64,000 nucleotides of DNA from Coriobacteriia bacterium. Its GTDB lineage: Bacteria > Actinomycetota > Coriobacteriia > WRKU01 > JAENWW01. The stretch lies in assembly GCA_016649875.1 (NCBI GenBank), contig JAENWW010000001.1, positions 1 through 64,000 on the forward strand, in the 5' to 3' direction. Under the pieces are notes generated by a model. That model saw only the letters and a list, made by a program, of their open reading frames with translations, did not search any database and had not been told where the DNA came from. Shown here in pieces: positions 18,330 through 28,563 of the stretch. The stretch's first letter is position 1. The number at the start of each line of letters is the position of its first letter. Both the position numbers and the translations under genes were made by a program.

Positions 18330-19247
18330 CTAAAGCACCTGCCTGAGAACAGCACACATCGCATCGAATCCGTGGCGTGTCGGATCTTCGAAATCGGTCA
18401 CATCGAAGAAAAGGGGTTCGACACCCAGCTCGACCAGCGACGTGGCGGTCTCTCGGTGATCGGCGCACATTTCACCGTCGGGAACGATGACGATGTCGAT
18501 GACATCGGTGAGTCCGTGGTCGCAAAGCGCTTTCACGTGATCGTAGCTGTCGAATCCGGCGGTCTCTCCACGCATATTGGCAACATTGCAAAAATAGATG
18601 ACGCGAGCGTGACTTTGCGCTATCGCTTCGGTGATTCCGCCCACCAGCAAGTTTGGAATGATGCTCGTATACAACGAACCGGGACCTATCAAAATGACAT
18701 CCGCATGCTCCAACGCGGTAATCGCCTCGGGATTCGGTTTCGGGCTGGGAGGCGTCGAATACACTTCGGCGATGGCCACGGCATTGGACGCAAGCGATTC
18801 TTGACCCGAAATCGGCTTTCCGGATCTGTCGAGTCCCTGCAACTGCATGTCTTCAAACGTCGAGGGAAGTACTCTCCCGCGCACGGCGAGGTGGCGCTCC
18901 ATGAACTTGACCGCCTGTTCGAAACTTCCGGCCAAATCGGTCAGCGCGGCGATGATCAAATTTCCCATCGCGTGGCCCTCGAGACCTTCTCCGGCGACGA
19001 ATCGATACCCCAAGACGGAAGCGAAATCGCGCTCCTCTTCGGAAGCCAACGCGACAAGACAGTTCCGCACATCGCCGGGAGGATTGATGCCGAGTTCGCG
19101 ACGGAGACGTCCCGAACTCCCCCCATCATCAGCCATCGTGACGATTGCCGACGGATGATACCCGAGCTCGACACAAGCGCGAAGCACGAGAGGCAAACCC
19201 GTGCCACCGCCCAGGGCGACGATATTTTTTTCGGTGACGGTATTCAT
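18330..19247 (-). CDS. yvcK: YvcK/GlmR-type nucleotide-sugar-binding regulator
   Basis: A 305-residue protein of the CofD/YvcK family (gluconeogenesis factor). It has the glycine-rich 'ALGGGTGLPLVLRA' and 'TMADDGGSSGRLR' motifs and 'GVRNCL'-like 'PGDVRNCLVAL'. In Bacillus the homologue binds UDP-GlcNAc and regulates carbon flow into cell-wall precursors. Conserved rapZ-yvcK-whiA arrangement, with one-base spacers. Confidence 0.93.
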   Translation of the reverse strand: MNTVTEKNIVALGGGTGLPLVLRACVELGYHPSAIVTMADDGGSSGRLRRELGINPPGDVRNCLVALASEEERDFASVLGYRFVAGEGLEGHAMGNLIIAALTDLAGSFEQAVKFMERHLAVRGRVLPSTFEDMQLQGLDRSGKPISGQESLASNAVAIAEVYSTPPSPKPNPEAITALEHADVILIGPGSLYTSIIPNLLVGGITEAIAQSHARVIYFCNVANMRGETAGFDSYDHVKALCDHGLTDVIDIVIVPDGEMCADHRETATSLVELGVEPLFFDVTDFEDPTRHGFDAMCAVLRQVL

Positions 19248-19248
19248 A

Positions 19249-20148
19249 TCAGTGATTCGTGCCCCGATTGATGTCGCGATGGATGACCGTCGTCCGGTAT
19301 CCGATTTCAGTCAAACTGTCCGCCGTCTTTTCGGCAAGGGCGACCGAACGGTGTCTGCCTCCCGTGCAACCGAGCGCGATGGACAGATGAAGTTTCCCTT
19401 CGGCGAGATAACTCGGCAGCACCGATTCGAGAAGCGGCATCCATGCATCGAGGAACTGGACCGTTTCCGGTCGAGCCAAAATATAATCCGAAACAGGCTT
19501 GTCGAGACCGGAGAGGGGTTTGAGCTTCGGGTCATAATAGGGATTCGGCAAAAACCGCACGTCGAAAACGATGTCGGCATCGACGGGCGGGCCGAACTTG
19601 AAGCCGAACGACGAGACCGAAACCGCCAGAGAATCGGCAGCCGGCGTAACAGAAAATTCGCTTTGAATCCGTGCGCGCAACTCGCTGGCGCGCAAATCGG
19701 AGGTGTCGATGATGACATCGGCGCGCTGTCTGACGGGCTCGAGCAGCGTGCGCTCCCTTTTAATCGCCGCAGCCAGCGAATGCGTCTCTTCTTCGAGAAG
19801 ATGTGGGCGCCTCGTCTCTTTGAACCGATTGACAAGTGTCGCGTCGCTCGCGTCCAAATAGAGAAGCAACGGACTGTACATCGCCAGATCCTCGTCGTCG
19901 AGCTCGTCGAGAAGGTCGTAAAACTGCTTACCGCCTCGAATGTCGCAAGCAATCGCGATGCGTTTTATCGAGGAATCCGGCAAAAGAGCCAGACTTGCGA
20001 TTTGTTCAATCATCGCGGGAGGCAAGTTGTCGACGCAGAAATAACCGAAATCCTCGAGCGCGGAGAGCGCGAGTGAACGACCGGCACCCGACATGCCCGT
20101 CACGATGACGATGTTGATTTTCTCTTGCTCTTCATGCATTTCGGCCAT
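19249..20148 (-). CDS. rapZ: RapZ/YvcJ-family nucleotide-binding protein
   Basis: A 299-residue P-loop protein that binds nucleotides. In E. coli RapZ is an RNA adaptor controlling GlmS; its role in actinobacteria is less clear. The P-loop reads GMSGAGRS (18-25), with Arg replacing the usual Lys, a form common in actinobacteria. The C-terminal domain has 'GCTGGRHRSVALAE', as expected. Confidence 0.93.
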   Translation of the reverse strand: MAEMHEEQEKINIVIVTGMSGAGRSLALSALEDFGYFCVDNLPPAMIEQIASLALLPDSSIKRIAIACDIRGGKQFYDLLDELDDEDLAMYSPLLLYLDASDATLVNRFKETRRPHLLEEETHSLAAAIKRERTLLEPVRQRADVIIDTSDLRASELRARIQSEFSVTPAADSLAVSVSSFGFKFGPPVDADIVFDVRFLPNPYYDPKLKPLSGLDKPVSDYILARPETVQFLDAWMPLLESVLPSYLAEGKLHLSIALGCTGGRHRSVALAEKTADSLTEIGYRTTVIHRDINRGTNH

Positions 20149-20167
20149 ATCAATCTCACCACCGTGA

Positions 20168-22072
20168 TCATTCTTGCGCGTCGCAGGTTTCCTCTACATG
20201 TAGTATCGCATAAACCCCCGACGCCACGTCGGCAGGAATCCCGTGAACTTCATTTATCTGCGCAAGCGTTGCCGCCTTGAGCCTCTTCAGGGAGCCGAAA
20301 TGCTTGAGGAGGAGTTTTCGCCGCTTATCCCCGAGGCCGACCACCTCATCCAGCAGCGAGACGGTCATCGCCTTCCCGCGGAGATTGCGATGGTATTCGA
20401 TGGCGAAACGGTGCGCTTCATCTCGAATCTGCTTGACCAAATACAGCGACGCGGAGCCGTCCGGCAACAGAATCGGCGCGTCCGACCATTCCACCCATAT
20501 CTCCTCATCACGTTTGGCGAGTCCGGCCACAGGAATCGACAGTCCCAACTCTTCGAGCGCGGACAGCGTGGCATGCAATTGCGGCTTTCCTCCGTCGATG
20601 ATAAGCACATCAGGTAAAACTCCGAACCGTTTGTCTTCGCGGCGAATTTTCGAAAAACGCCTCGACAAAACTTCCTTCATCATGGCGACGTCGTTTGCCT
20701 CGTCGCTTTCCCGTCGGATTTTGAATCGCCGATACGCCGCCAAATCCTTCTGTCCCTGCGAAAAGACGACCATCGAGCCGACCGAATTCGTACCGTGCAG
20801 CGTCGAGATATCGTAGCATTCGATACGCATCGGAGGCGCGACAAGACCGAGCGCCGACTCCAGCTGCAGCAGCGCGGCGTTGACGCGCTGGTCCGTATAA
20901 CGCGTACGCACCATGAAGCGCAACAGCGTGTGGCGTGCATTGCGTGAAGCCATATCGAGGAGCTCGCGCTTCACGCCGCGTGTCGGAACGGTGAGCTTCA
21001 CGCGAGTCGCGCGCTCTCCTTCCGCGACGCGAAGCGTGGAAAACCATTCCTCGATCGCATCCCTGTCTTCGAGCTCACTTTCGATGACGATTTCTTGAGG
21101 AACGTGACTCGCAGTCGAATAGTACTTCGTCAAAAACCCGCTCACCAACTCGTGCTGGGCGATATCCATCCCCTTGTCGAGGGTGAATTCGTTTCCGTAC
21201 AGCACGCGTCCTTCACGAACGACGAGCACATAGGCACCGGCGATCGTCTCCTCACGGAAAAATCCGACGACATCGAGATTCATCGAGGTATCGGCGACCA
21301 TGACCTGCCTTTCTCGAATGGCCGCGATTGCCCGGATGCGATTGCGAAAACGCATGGCCGCCTCATAATCGAGATTGTCGGAAGCTCGTTGCATCGATTC
21401 TCTGAGTTCGTCTTCCAAATCATCATGATGCCCCGACAAGAATCGCATCACCCTGTCCACGTTGGCCCGGTATTCCTCGGGAGTGACGGCTCCGGTGCAC
21501 GCCCCCGGTCCCAAACCGATGTGCGAATCGAAACACGGACGGTCGATCGGTTCTCCTCCCCGCGCCGTCAACCGTTTCCACTCCGCACAGGTGCAACGAC
21601 AAAATGGGATGATGCGTCGGACCGTATCGATAGTCTCCCGCGCGGCGCGAGCATCGGTGTAGGGGCCGAAATAGCGCGTTTGGCTCCGCCGTTTTTCTCG
21701 CGTGTATTTTATGGCCGGATATACATCCCCGGCGGTGACTGCGATGAAGGGGAAACTTTTGTCATCCCGGAAATCGACGTTGTAAGGAGGCGAAAACTGA
21801 CCTATGAGATTGACTTCGAGAATGAGCGATTCGACCTCGTTGGAAGTCACCACATAATCAAACGTGGTGACGCGCTCCATCATCAGAGGAATTTTCTCGC
21901 GCTCGTCTTGACCGGTCAGATACTGGCGCATGCGGTTGCGCAACAACTTCGCTTTGCCGACATAGAGCACCGCGCCGTGCGAATCTTTCCAAAGATAGAC
22001 GCCGGGCTCTAAGGGGACGCTTTTAATCTGCTCCAGCAATGCGACGTGGTTGTCTTTCGGCATGGTGTCCAT
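20168..22072 (-). CDS. uvrC: Excinuclease ABC subunit C
   Basis: A 634-residue dual nuclease of nucleotide excision repair. It has the GIY-YIG domain (about 20-100, 'GVYLWKDSHGAVLYVGKAK'), a UvrB-interacting UVR motif (about 210-245), an RNase H-like nuclease domain ('ECYDISTLHGTNSVGSMVVF', 'DVLIIDGGKPQL'), and C-terminal helix-hairpin-helix repeats. The ATG overlaps the uvrA stop by one base. uvrB is not in this window. Confidence 0.96.
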   Translation of the reverse strand: MDTMPKDNHVALLEQIKSVPLEPGVYLWKDSHGAVLYVGKAKLLRNRMRQYLTGQDEREKIPLMMERVTTFDYVVTSNEVESLILEVNLIGQFSPPYNVDFRDDKSFPFIAVTAGDVYPAIKYTREKRRSQTRYFGPYTDARAARETIDTVRRIIPFCRCTCAEWKRLTARGGEPIDRPCFDSHIGLGPGACTGAVTPEEYRANVDRVMRFLSGHHDDLEDELRESMQRASDNLDYEAAMRFRNRIRAIAAIRERQVMVADTSMNLDVVGFFREETIAGAYVLVVREGRVLYGNEFTLDKGMDIAQHELVSGFLTKYYSTASHVPQEIVIESELEDRDAIEEWFSTLRVAEGERATRVKLTVPTRGVKRELLDMASRNARHTLLRFMVRTRYTDQRVNAALLQLESALGLVAPPMRIECYDISTLHGTNSVGSMVVFSQGQKDLAAYRRFKIRRESDEANDVAMMKEVLSRRFSKIRREDKRFGVLPDVLIIDGGKPQLHATLSALEELGLSIPVAGLAKRDEEIWVEWSDAPILLPDGSASLYLVKQIRDEAHRFAIEYHRNLRGKAMTVSLLDEVVGLGDKRRKLLLKHFGSLKRLKAATLAQINEVHGIPADVASGVYAILHVEETCDAQE

Positions 22073-24906
22073 CAGCTTTTCTCTGCGCGTCTCGAAAGTA
22101 CCCGTTTCAGATAGTGACCCGTATGCGACTTCTTTACGTTCGCAATCTCTTCAGGTGTTCCCGTGGCGATGATTTTACCACCGCGGTCCCCGCCTTCCGG
22201 CCCCAGATCGATAATCTGATCGGCACATTTGATGACGTCGAGATTATGCTCGATGACGAGTACGGTGTTTCCTTTGTCGACCAAGCGTTGCAAAACGATG
22301 AGGAGTTGTCTCACATCGTCGAAATGTAATCCGGTCGTCGGTTCGTCGAGCACATAAAACGTCTTACCAGTGCTCCTGCGATGCAACTCGGATGCAAGTT
22401 TTATGCGCTGAGCTTCGCCGCCGGAGAGTGTGGTCGCCGGCTGTCCGAGTCTGATATAGCCGAGCCCGACATCGAAAAGCGTCTGCAACTTCCGTTTGAT
22501 TTGAGGAATGTTTTCGAAGTAGTGCAACGCCTCTTCGACGCTCATGTCCAATAGGTCGGCGACTGTTTTTCCGCGATAGGTGACTTCGAGCGTCTCGCGA
22601 TTGTAGCGTGCCCCGCAGCACAGCTCGCACGGAACATACACATCGGGCAAAAAGTGCATCTCTATCTTGATCTGTCCGTCGCCCTTGCACGCTTCGCAAC
22701 GACCGCCGGCAACATTGAACGAGAAGCGCCCGGGAGAATAACCACGTTTTTTAGCCTCGGGTGTCGAGGAAAAGAGATTGCGGACATCATCCCACACGCC
22801 GGTATAGGTCGCCGGGTTGGAACGCGGCGTACGTCCGATGGGAGATTGATCGATATCGATTATCTTATCGAGCAGATGTATCCCCTCGACCGATTGAAAT
22901 GCGCCCACGCGATGTCGGGCATGGTTGAGCCGATTCGCGAGCAGCGGTGTGAGCGTGTCGCTCACCAGCGAGGATTTTCCCGAACCCGATACGCCGGTGA
23001 CCACGGTCAACGCACCGAGTTTGATCGATACATCGATAGTGCGGAGGTTGTTCTCGGAAGCTCCCTTGATGAGCAACTCCCCTCCGTTGCCTTCACGCCG
23101 CTTTTTCGGAACGGGAACCGATTTACGTCCGGAAATGTAGTCGGCCGTCAACGAGTCCTTCGATTTCAAAACATCATCGATCGAACCTTGAGCGACAATA
23201 TATCCTCCGTGCTCTCCGGCACCCGGACCCATATCGACGATGAAGTCGGCGGCGCGGATCGTCTCTTCATCGTGCTCGACCACGATGACCGTGTTGCCGA
23301 GGTCGCGCAGGCGCTCCAGCGTAGCGATGAGCCGCGCATTGTCGCGTTGATGCAGACCGATGGACGGTTCATCGAGGATATAGAGGACGCCCATCAAGCC
23401 GGCACCGATTTGAGTCGCGAGACGGATACGTTGAGCTTCTCCTCCGGAAAGAGTCGCCGTACCGCGCTCGAGCGTCAGATAATCGAGACCGACGTCGACC
23501 AAAAAGCGGAGGCGCTCGAGAATCTCTTTTATCACACGCCCGGCGATTCGCTCGTCGCGCTCGCTCAAGCCCAGTCCCTCGAAAAAGGCGAACGAATCCT
23601 TGGCGGAAAGCGAAGTGACCTCGTGGATGTTTTTGTCTCCGACGGTGACGGCCAAAATCTCAGGTTTGAGACGGGCGCCTCCGCAGGTCTTGCAGGGAGT
23701 GATCGACATGTAACGCTCGAGCTTCTCGCGAGGGCCTTCCGAATCGCTCTCCTTGTGCTTACGCTCGACCTCACCGACGATGCCGTTCCATTCGACGAAC
23801 CAGTGGGTATTTCGCCCGTCACGCGTATGATAATTCACCTTCACACGTTGTCCCGGAAGACCGTTCATGAACACTTTGCGTTCTTTTTCCTTCAAATCGC
23901 GCCACGGCGTATCGATATCCGCGCCGATATGCTCAGCCACGGCCGCCAATACTTGAGGATAGTAGTTCGAACCGGCGGAAAATACCGCAATCGCACCGTC
24001 GGCGATGCTCAAAGAGTCATCTTTGATAACCAAGTTTTTATCGACTTCGAGACGTGAGCCGAGCCCCATGCATTCCGGACACGCACCGTAGGGACCGTTG
24101 AACGAAAAATCGCGCGGCTGAAGCTCTTGCAACGACACCCCGTGCTCGATGCAAGCCAGCGCTTGGGAAAAAATGATTTCCTCACCACCGATGACATCGA
24201 CTGAAACCATGCCTTCCGCTATGCGCAAGGCGACTTCGACCGATTCCGCAAGACGTGAACGCACGTTTTCTTTGATGACGAGGCGATCGATGACGACATC
24301 GATATCGTGTTTGATTTTTTTGTCGAGAGGGATCTCGGTGTCGAGCGAGTGGACTTCTTTGTCGACGCGCACTCGTGAAAACCCTTGTGCCCGCAAATCA
24401 TCGAACAATTTAGCGTACTCGCCTTTACGGCCGCGTACCACGGGGGAAAGCACTTGAAACTTCGTCTTCTCGGGAAGCTCGAGAATCGCATCGACGATCT
24501 GGTCCGATGTCTGCTTCGAAATCGGCTTACCGCAAACCGGGCAATGGGGAATGCCTATACGCGCGTACAACAGCCGCAGGTAGTCGTATATCTCAGTCAC
24601 GGTGCCCACCGTCGATCGGGGATTTTTCGACGTGGTCTTCTGGTCGATGGCAACCGCGGGCGACAGACCCTCGATATGATCGACATCGGGCTTGTTCATC
24701 TGCCCGAGAAACTGACGCGCGTACGCCGAAAGCGATTCGACGTAGCGGCGCTGCCCCTCGGCGTATATGGTGTCGAACGCCAACGAAGATTTACCGGATC
24801 CCGAGAGCCCCGTGATGACGACGAATTTGTCGCGCGGAATCTCCAAATCGATATTTTTAAGGTTATGCTCGCGGGCACCCTTGATGATAATATTCTGATT
24901 TGCCAT
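22072..24906 (-). CDS. uvrA: Excinuclease ABC subunit A
   Basis: A 944-residue damage sensor with two ABC ATPase modules. The N-terminal Walker A is '[12 protein letters not shown]' and the second is '[12 protein letters not shown]'. There are two signatures 'LSGGEAQRI' and zinc-finger cysteines 'CPVCGK' and '[10 protein letters not shown]...CELCCGARY'. First gene of the uvrA-uvrC-rapZ-yvcK-whiA run. Preceded by GAGGAG and an extended -10. Confidence 0.97.
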   Translation of the reverse strand: MANQNIIIKGAREHNLKNIDLEIPRDKFVVITGLSGSGKSSLAFDTIYAEGQRRYVESLSAYARQFLGQMNKPDVDHIEGLSPAVAIDQKTTSKNPRSTVGTVTEIYDYLRLLYARIGIPHCPVCGKPISKQTSDQIVDAILELPEKTKFQVLSPVVRGRKGEYAKLFDDLRAQGFSRVRVDKEVHSLDTEIPLDKKIKHDIDVVIDRLVIKENVRSRLAESVEVALRIAEGMVSVDVIGGEEIIFSQALACIEHGVSLQELQPRDFSFNGPYGACPECMGLGSRLEVDKNLVIKDDSLSIADGAIAVFSAGSNYYPQVLAAVAEHIGADIDTPWRDLKEKERKVFMNGLPGQRVKVNYHTRDGRNTHWFVEWNGIVGEVERKHKESDSEGPREKLERYMSITPCKTCGGARLKPEILAVTVGDKNIHEVTSLSAKDSFAFFEGLGLSERDERIAGRVIKEILERLRFLVDVGLDYLTLERGTATLSGGEAQRIRLATQIGAGLMGVLYILDEPSIGLHQRDNARLIATLERLRDLGNTVIVVEHDEETIRAADFIVDMGPGAGEHGGYIVAQGSIDDVLKSKDSLTADYISGRKSVPVPKKRREGNGGELLIKGASENNLRTIDVSIKLGALTVVTGVSGSGKSSLVSDTLTPLLANRLNHARHRVGAFQSVEGIHLLDKIIDIDQSPIGRTPRSNPATYTGVWDDVRNLFSSTPEAKKRGYSPGRFSFNVAGGRCEACKGDGQIKIEMHFLPDVYVPCELCCGARYNRETLEVTYRGKTVADLLDMSVEEALHYFENIPQIKRKLQTLFDVGLGYIRLGQPATTLSGGEAQRIKLASELHRRSTGKTFYVLDEPTTGLHFDDVRQLLIVLQRLVDKGNTVLVIEHNLDVIKCADQIIDLGPEGGDRGGKIIATGTPEEIANVKKSHTGHYLKRVLSRRAEKS

Positions 24907-24938
24907 TGGTAAATCTCCTCATGATTGCCTAGCCTTTC

Positions 24939-24947
24939 ATTATAACA
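24939..24947 (-). promoter_or_regulatory. Extended -10 element of uvrA
   Basis: TGTTATAAT fits an extended -10 (TGnTATAAT) about 33 bases before the uvrA start codon; no good -35 is seen. No clear LexA box is seen near it. Confidence 0.5.
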
Positions 24948-25011
24948 AGAAGTCGGCCCATCCCACCCGTCTGATACACTAACATTCATATGAGATGAAA
25001 GGATGTTTCAG

Positions 25012-25587
25012 ATGGCGATATATACGCGGAAAGGCGATACCGGCTCGACATCGCACGTTCAGCACGGACGCTTGTCAAAAGGCTCGATTGAAATCGAAGT
25101 GAGCGGGAAGTTCGACTCCGCGATAACGATGATGGGCTTTGCGGGGGAAGCCCTCAAAGACCAAGCCCGACAAGACACGAGACATATGTCGGATTATGAA
25201 GTCCTCCTCGAAAGCCTCGTCTACGCCCAACGAAAACTCTTCACCGCGGCCGTCTGCACTTTCAGCGAAACAGGTTGTAACAACCCTCTGGCGCAAAAAG
25301 ATGTCGACGATCTCGAATCGCGCATTGATTTCTACAGTGAGAAACTTCCGGCGCTCACCGGCTTCGTGCTGCCGGGGGGCTGCGAGGCGAACGCCCGTCT
25401 CAACCTCGCGCGAACCAGCGTACGCGATCTCGAGCGCAGTATGGTCAAGGCGAAGGACGGGTACAATCTCGAAGATACCAATGATAGTGTGCTTCGCTAT
25501 CTCAACCGCCTGTCGGACGCACTCTATACCTATGCACGCTATGCTCTCTTGCTCGACGGGCACGACGAAATAAACTGGGGTGCCTGA
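25012..25587 (+). CDS. PduO-type ATP:corrinoid adenosyltransferase, divergent
   Basis: A 191-residue helical-bundle protein of the PduO/MMAB family, which makes adenosylcobalamin from cob(I)alamin and ATP. Seen are the N-terminal 'YTRKGDTGSTSHVQHGRLSK', the 'ARTSVRDLERSM' arginine motif and 'LRYLNRLSDALYTYARY'. The segment usually reading GTVDEL is GKFDSAI here, so activity is not certain. The start was chosen at the fourth in-frame codon, an ATG with AAGGA eight bases upstream. Its stop overlaps the larE start by one base, forming the only two-gene plus-strand operon here. Confidence 0.8.
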   Translation: MAIYTRKGDTGSTSHVQHGRLSKGSIEIEVSGKFDSAITMMGFAGEALKDQARQDTRHMSDYEVLLESLVYAQRKLFTAAVCTFSETGCNNPLAQKDVDDLESRIDFYSEKLPALTGFVLPGGCEANARLNLARTSVRDLERSMVKAKDGYNLEDTNDSVLRYLNRLSDALYTYARYALLLDGHDEINWGA

Positions 25588-26345
25588 TGCATAACGACTT
25601 GATCGCATTCTTCAAAAATTATCCTTCGGCCACCATCGGCTATTCGGGAGGCGTCGACTCGACGCTCGTAGCCTATTGCGCAAAAGTCGCACTCGGCGAC
25701 AACGCGCGGATCGTGATGTTTGACACACCTCTCATCGCCGCCGACGAGCTGAACTGCGCCATTGCAACGGCAGCGTCTCTTCATTTCAACCTACAGGTGA
25801 TTGAAGCGAATCCGCTCGTACTCGATGAAGTCGCCACCAATCAAAAGAGCCGCTGTTATGTGTGCAAAACATTGATTTTCTCAACGTTGAAAGAAGTGTA
25901 TAGAGGAAATCCTGTCTTCGACGGCACGAACTACGATGACACATTCACCGATCGCCCGGGGCTGAAAGCTTTAAAGGAGCTAGGCATAATCAGCCCGCTC
26001 GCGCAATTACATTTCACCAAACATGAGGTTCGAGACGCTTCGCGTCGTATCGGATTGCGCACCGCCGATAAGCCCTCGGCTCCCTGCTTGGCCACCCGCT
26101 TCGAGTGTGGTCACCTTTTGAAAACCGAAGAACTCGAGCGCGTTCAAAAAGCCGAAAGCGTGCTTTGCGATTTGGGATACACGAATCTGCGCATCAGAGA
26201 CCACGGCACACACGCATCGATTGAAGTCGACCCCGGCCAAGTTGAAAAACTCAGGGAAAACGAAGCCTCGATTTCAAAGCTCTTGTTTCCCTTCTATGAA
26301 ACCATCGAAATCAAAAAAGACGGATACCGCGCCGGCTCAGCCTAA
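25587..26345 (+). CDS. larE: ATP-dependent sacrificial sulfur transferase LarE
   Basis: A 252-residue PP-loop enzyme that donates sulfur to the pyridinium dithiocarboxylate nickel-pincer cofactor of lactate racemase and relatives. It has the PP-loop SGGVDST (20-26), 'SRCYVCK' (Cys90, Cys93), 'FDGTNYDDTFTDRPGLKAL', and Cys167 in 'PCLATR', the region where the sacrificial cysteine is expected. Cys174 is close by. larA, larB and larC are not in the window, so the client enzyme is unknown. The 3' end overlaps convergent mtnA by nine bases. Confidence 0.9.
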   Translation: MHNDLIAFFKNYPSATIGYSGGVDSTLVAYCAKVALGDNARIVMFDTPLIAADELNCAIATAASLHFNLQVIEANPLVLDEVATNQKSRCYVCKTLIFSTLKEVYRGNPVFDGTNYDDTFTDRPGLKALKELGIISPLAQLHFTKHEVRDASRRIGLRTADKPSAPCLATRFECGHLLKTEELERVQKAESVLCDLGYTNLRIRDHGTHASIEVDPGQVEKLRENEASISKLLFPFYETIEIKKDGYRAGSA

Positions 26346-27545
26346 AACGTCTGCAATCAGACGAACGTAGCCTTCTTCGTCGGGAAAGATGACACCTTGT
26401 TCGGTGATGAACGCGGTGATATTTTCCGCCGGTGTGACGTCGAAAGCGGGATTGTAGCATTCGACGTTGGTCGGTGTCGTCTTAAACCACGCATCAAAAC
26501 TATATCCACCGCCTTTGCGATTAATTTGCATATGGTGGCCTTTGGTCATCGGCAGTTCGCAAGCGCCGTCCGCAGTGAGCTTATCGAATGCAGCCGCCAC
26601 TTTCGCATCGGTCGGATCAAACGTCCCCGATACCGTGAACCCTTCGATTTCACGCGGATCGCGCTCCTCGATTTCAATCTGACGACCGGTGCTTAAACTC
26701 AAATCGAACGTCGATGCGGGAGCGGCAACATAAAACGGGATATTGTGAACTTTCGCAAGTACCGAAACCCCGTACGTGCCGATTTTGTTCGCGGTATCGC
26801 CGTTGGCACAGATTCGGTCCGCCCCGACGACGACCGCATCGACCCATCCGTTGTGCATGATGGAAGCGGCCATATTGTCACAAATCAACGCCGAAGGCAC
26901 ACCCACCATCAAAAGTTCCCATGCGGTCAGACGCCCGCCTTGATTGACCGGCCTGGTCTCATCGACCCACACATGCTCGACGTTACCCTCCTCGAACGCG
27001 GAGTAAATCACCCCGAGTGCGGTTCCGTAAAACGCCGTTGCAAGAGAGCCGGCGTTGCAGTGTGTCAAAAATTTCGTCGGTTTCGTGAAAAGTGTTGCAC
27101 CGTTCGCGCCGATTCGACGATTGACGGCTTCGTCTTCTTCGACCAGGGAAAGTGCCTCTTTGAGAATGAGCTCGTGAAGCATCGCGGGGGCGACATCCTT
27201 GTTGTCTTCGATCATGTCGACGATACGTTTGACTCCCCATGAAAGGTTTACGGCCGTCGGACGCGCATGGGCGATTTGCTCGGCGACTTCGTGCATTCTC
27301 GCGAAGTACTGCTCGCCTGCTTCAAAAGTCTTGCCTTCGGTCTGAGACCACAACGCCATACCGAGTCCGCCCGCGACGCCCAGAGCGGGAGCACCGCGGA
27401 CCGCCAGCGCTTTGATCGCTATAATGAGGCCGTCATAGGAATTGCATACCAAAATATCACCCTGGAGAGGCAAGCGCGTTTGATCGATAAGTTGTATGGC
27501 ATCGTCTTCCCACCATATGGTGCGAGGCATATCACTAATAGCCAT
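26337..27545 (-). CDS. mtnA: S-methyl-5-thioribose-1-phosphate isomerase with C-terminal-domain insertion
   Basis: A 402-residue aldose-ketose isomerase of the methionine salvage pathway. Catalytic Cys163 in 'THCNAGSLAT' and Asp243 in 'VVGADRICANGDTANKIGT' are present. Relatives are about 350 residues. The extra length is an insert at about 303-358, between 'EERDPREIEGF' and 'VECYNPAFDVTP', containing 'TKGHHMQINRKGGGYSFDAWF'. No other salvage genes are adjacent. It overlaps the rluD end by 11 bases. Confidence 0.92.
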   Translation of the reverse strand: MAISDMPRTIWWEDDAIQLIDQTRLPLQGDILVCNSYDGLIIAIKALAVRGAPALGVAGGLGMALWSQTEGKTFEAGEQYFARMHEVAEQIAHARPTAVNLSWGVKRIVDMIEDNKDVAPAMLHELILKEALSLVEEDEAVNRRIGANGATLFTKPTKFLTHCNAGSLATAFYGTALGVIYSAFEEGNVEHVWVDETRPVNQGGRLTAWELLMVGVPSALICDNMAASIMHNGWVDAVVVGADRICANGDTANKIGTYGVSVLAKVHNIPFYVAAPASTFDLSLSTGRQIEIEERDPREIEGFTVSGTFDPTDAKVAAAFDKLTADGACELPMTKGHHMQINRKGGGYSFDAWFKTTPTNVECYNPAFDVTPAENITAFITEQGVIFPDEEGYVRLIADVLG

Positions 27546-28563
27546 AGTCTTCTTTCCTTTCGCAACGCTCGAGTTCTCCTAAGATCACGGCACCTTCGGC
27601 AGTCCTGCCGCAACTGTGATCGGCGATATCGTCTATCACCGCTTGGAGATCTTGGGGCAACGGATCGAGAAACGCCATCTCTTCTCCGGTAATGGGATGC
27701 TGGAGCTTCAGTGAGTAAGAGTGCAAAAACTGGCGATCGAGACCGTGGCTCGCTTTAACGCGCCGAGCACCGTATGTCTGATCGCCGACGATGGGATGAT
27801 GGATATATTCCATATGCACCCGAATCTGGTGCGTACGTCCCGTGTAGAGATGGCACTCGAGAAGCGTGAATCCGTCATCGAAACGACCGGCCTCGAAACG
27901 TTCGAGCACCGTAAATGTCGTCACCGCCTGCTTGGCCGACGGATGCTCGGAGATGCCCATGCGGAGGCGGTCGTGTTGATTGCGCCCGATGGGCGCATCG
28001 ATGAGACCCGTATCAGGAGCAATCCAGCCGTGTACGAGCGCCAAATAACGTCGATCGATTTTTCTGATTTTAATATCTTCTTGCAGGCGAACCTGCGCGG
28101 TGTCGGTCTTTGCGGCCATCATCAAACCGGACGTATCTTTGTCGAGGCGGTGCACGATACCGGGGCGTTCATCTCCCTGCAACGACCCGAGCTGCATACA
28201 ATGTGCCAAAAGCCCGTTCACCAACGTGCCCGTCCAGTTGCCTGTAGCCGGATGAACGACGAGATCGGGTTGCTTGGATAGCACGATCATGTATTCGTCT
28301 TCGAAACGGATGTCGAGCGGAATGAACTCGGGTTTGACGTCGCTTGCCACCGGAGGCACGACATCGATTCCGATTACCTCTCCTTGAACCACTCGGTATT
28401 TTTTCGGTAGCACATCGCCGTCAACCGTGACATATCCGTCTTCGATGAGACGTTCGGCCGAGGAACGAGACACGACGGCGTCAAGCGATCCGACAAGGGC
28501 ATCGAGACGCATACCCTCCTGATCCTGCTCGACGATATGTTTGTGATAACCTACGTCGCTCAT
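27535..28563 (-). CDS. rluD: RluD-family 23S rRNA pseudouridine synthase
   Basis: A 342-residue pseudouridine synthase. An N-terminal S4 RNA-binding domain ('MRLDALVGSLDAVVSRSSAERLIEDGYVTVDG') is followed by the catalytic domain with 'GIVHRLDKDTSGLM', whose Asp is the catalytic residue, and 'YTGRTHQIRVH'. The start is the ATG overlapping the lspA stop (ATGA); a longer upstream frame inside lspA is unlikely. Exact uridine targets cannot be read from sequence. Confidence 0.92.
   Translation of the reverse strand: MSDVGYHKHIVEQDQEGMRLDALVGSLDAVVSRSSAERLIEDGYVTVDGDVLPKKYRVVQGEVIGIDVVPPVASDVKPEFIPLDIRFEDEYMIVLSKQPDLVVHPATGNWTGTLVNGLLAHCMQLGSLQGDERPGIVHRLDKDTSGLMMAAKTDTAQVRLQEDIKIRKIDRRYLALVHGWIAPDTGLIDAPIGRNQHDRLRMGISEHPSAKQAVTTFTVLERFEAGRFDDGFTLLECHLYTGRTHQIRVHMEYIHHPIVGDQTYGARRVKASHGLDRQFLHSYSLKLQHPITGEEMAFLDPLPQDLQAVIDDIADHSCGRTAEGAVILGELERCERKEDYGY

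Noticed and set aside
17574..19271. 565-residue plus-strand reading frame
   Set aside because: Antisense to whiA and yvcK, whose proteins are clearly conserved; no recognisable domain in the plus frame.
22654..24057. 467-residue plus-strand reading frame
   Set aside because: Antisense shadow of uvrA, with no domain of its own.
24907..25011. Possible SOS (LexA) box at the uvrA promoter
   Set aside because: No actinobacterial or E. coli type LexA palindrome could be found in the intergenic region.
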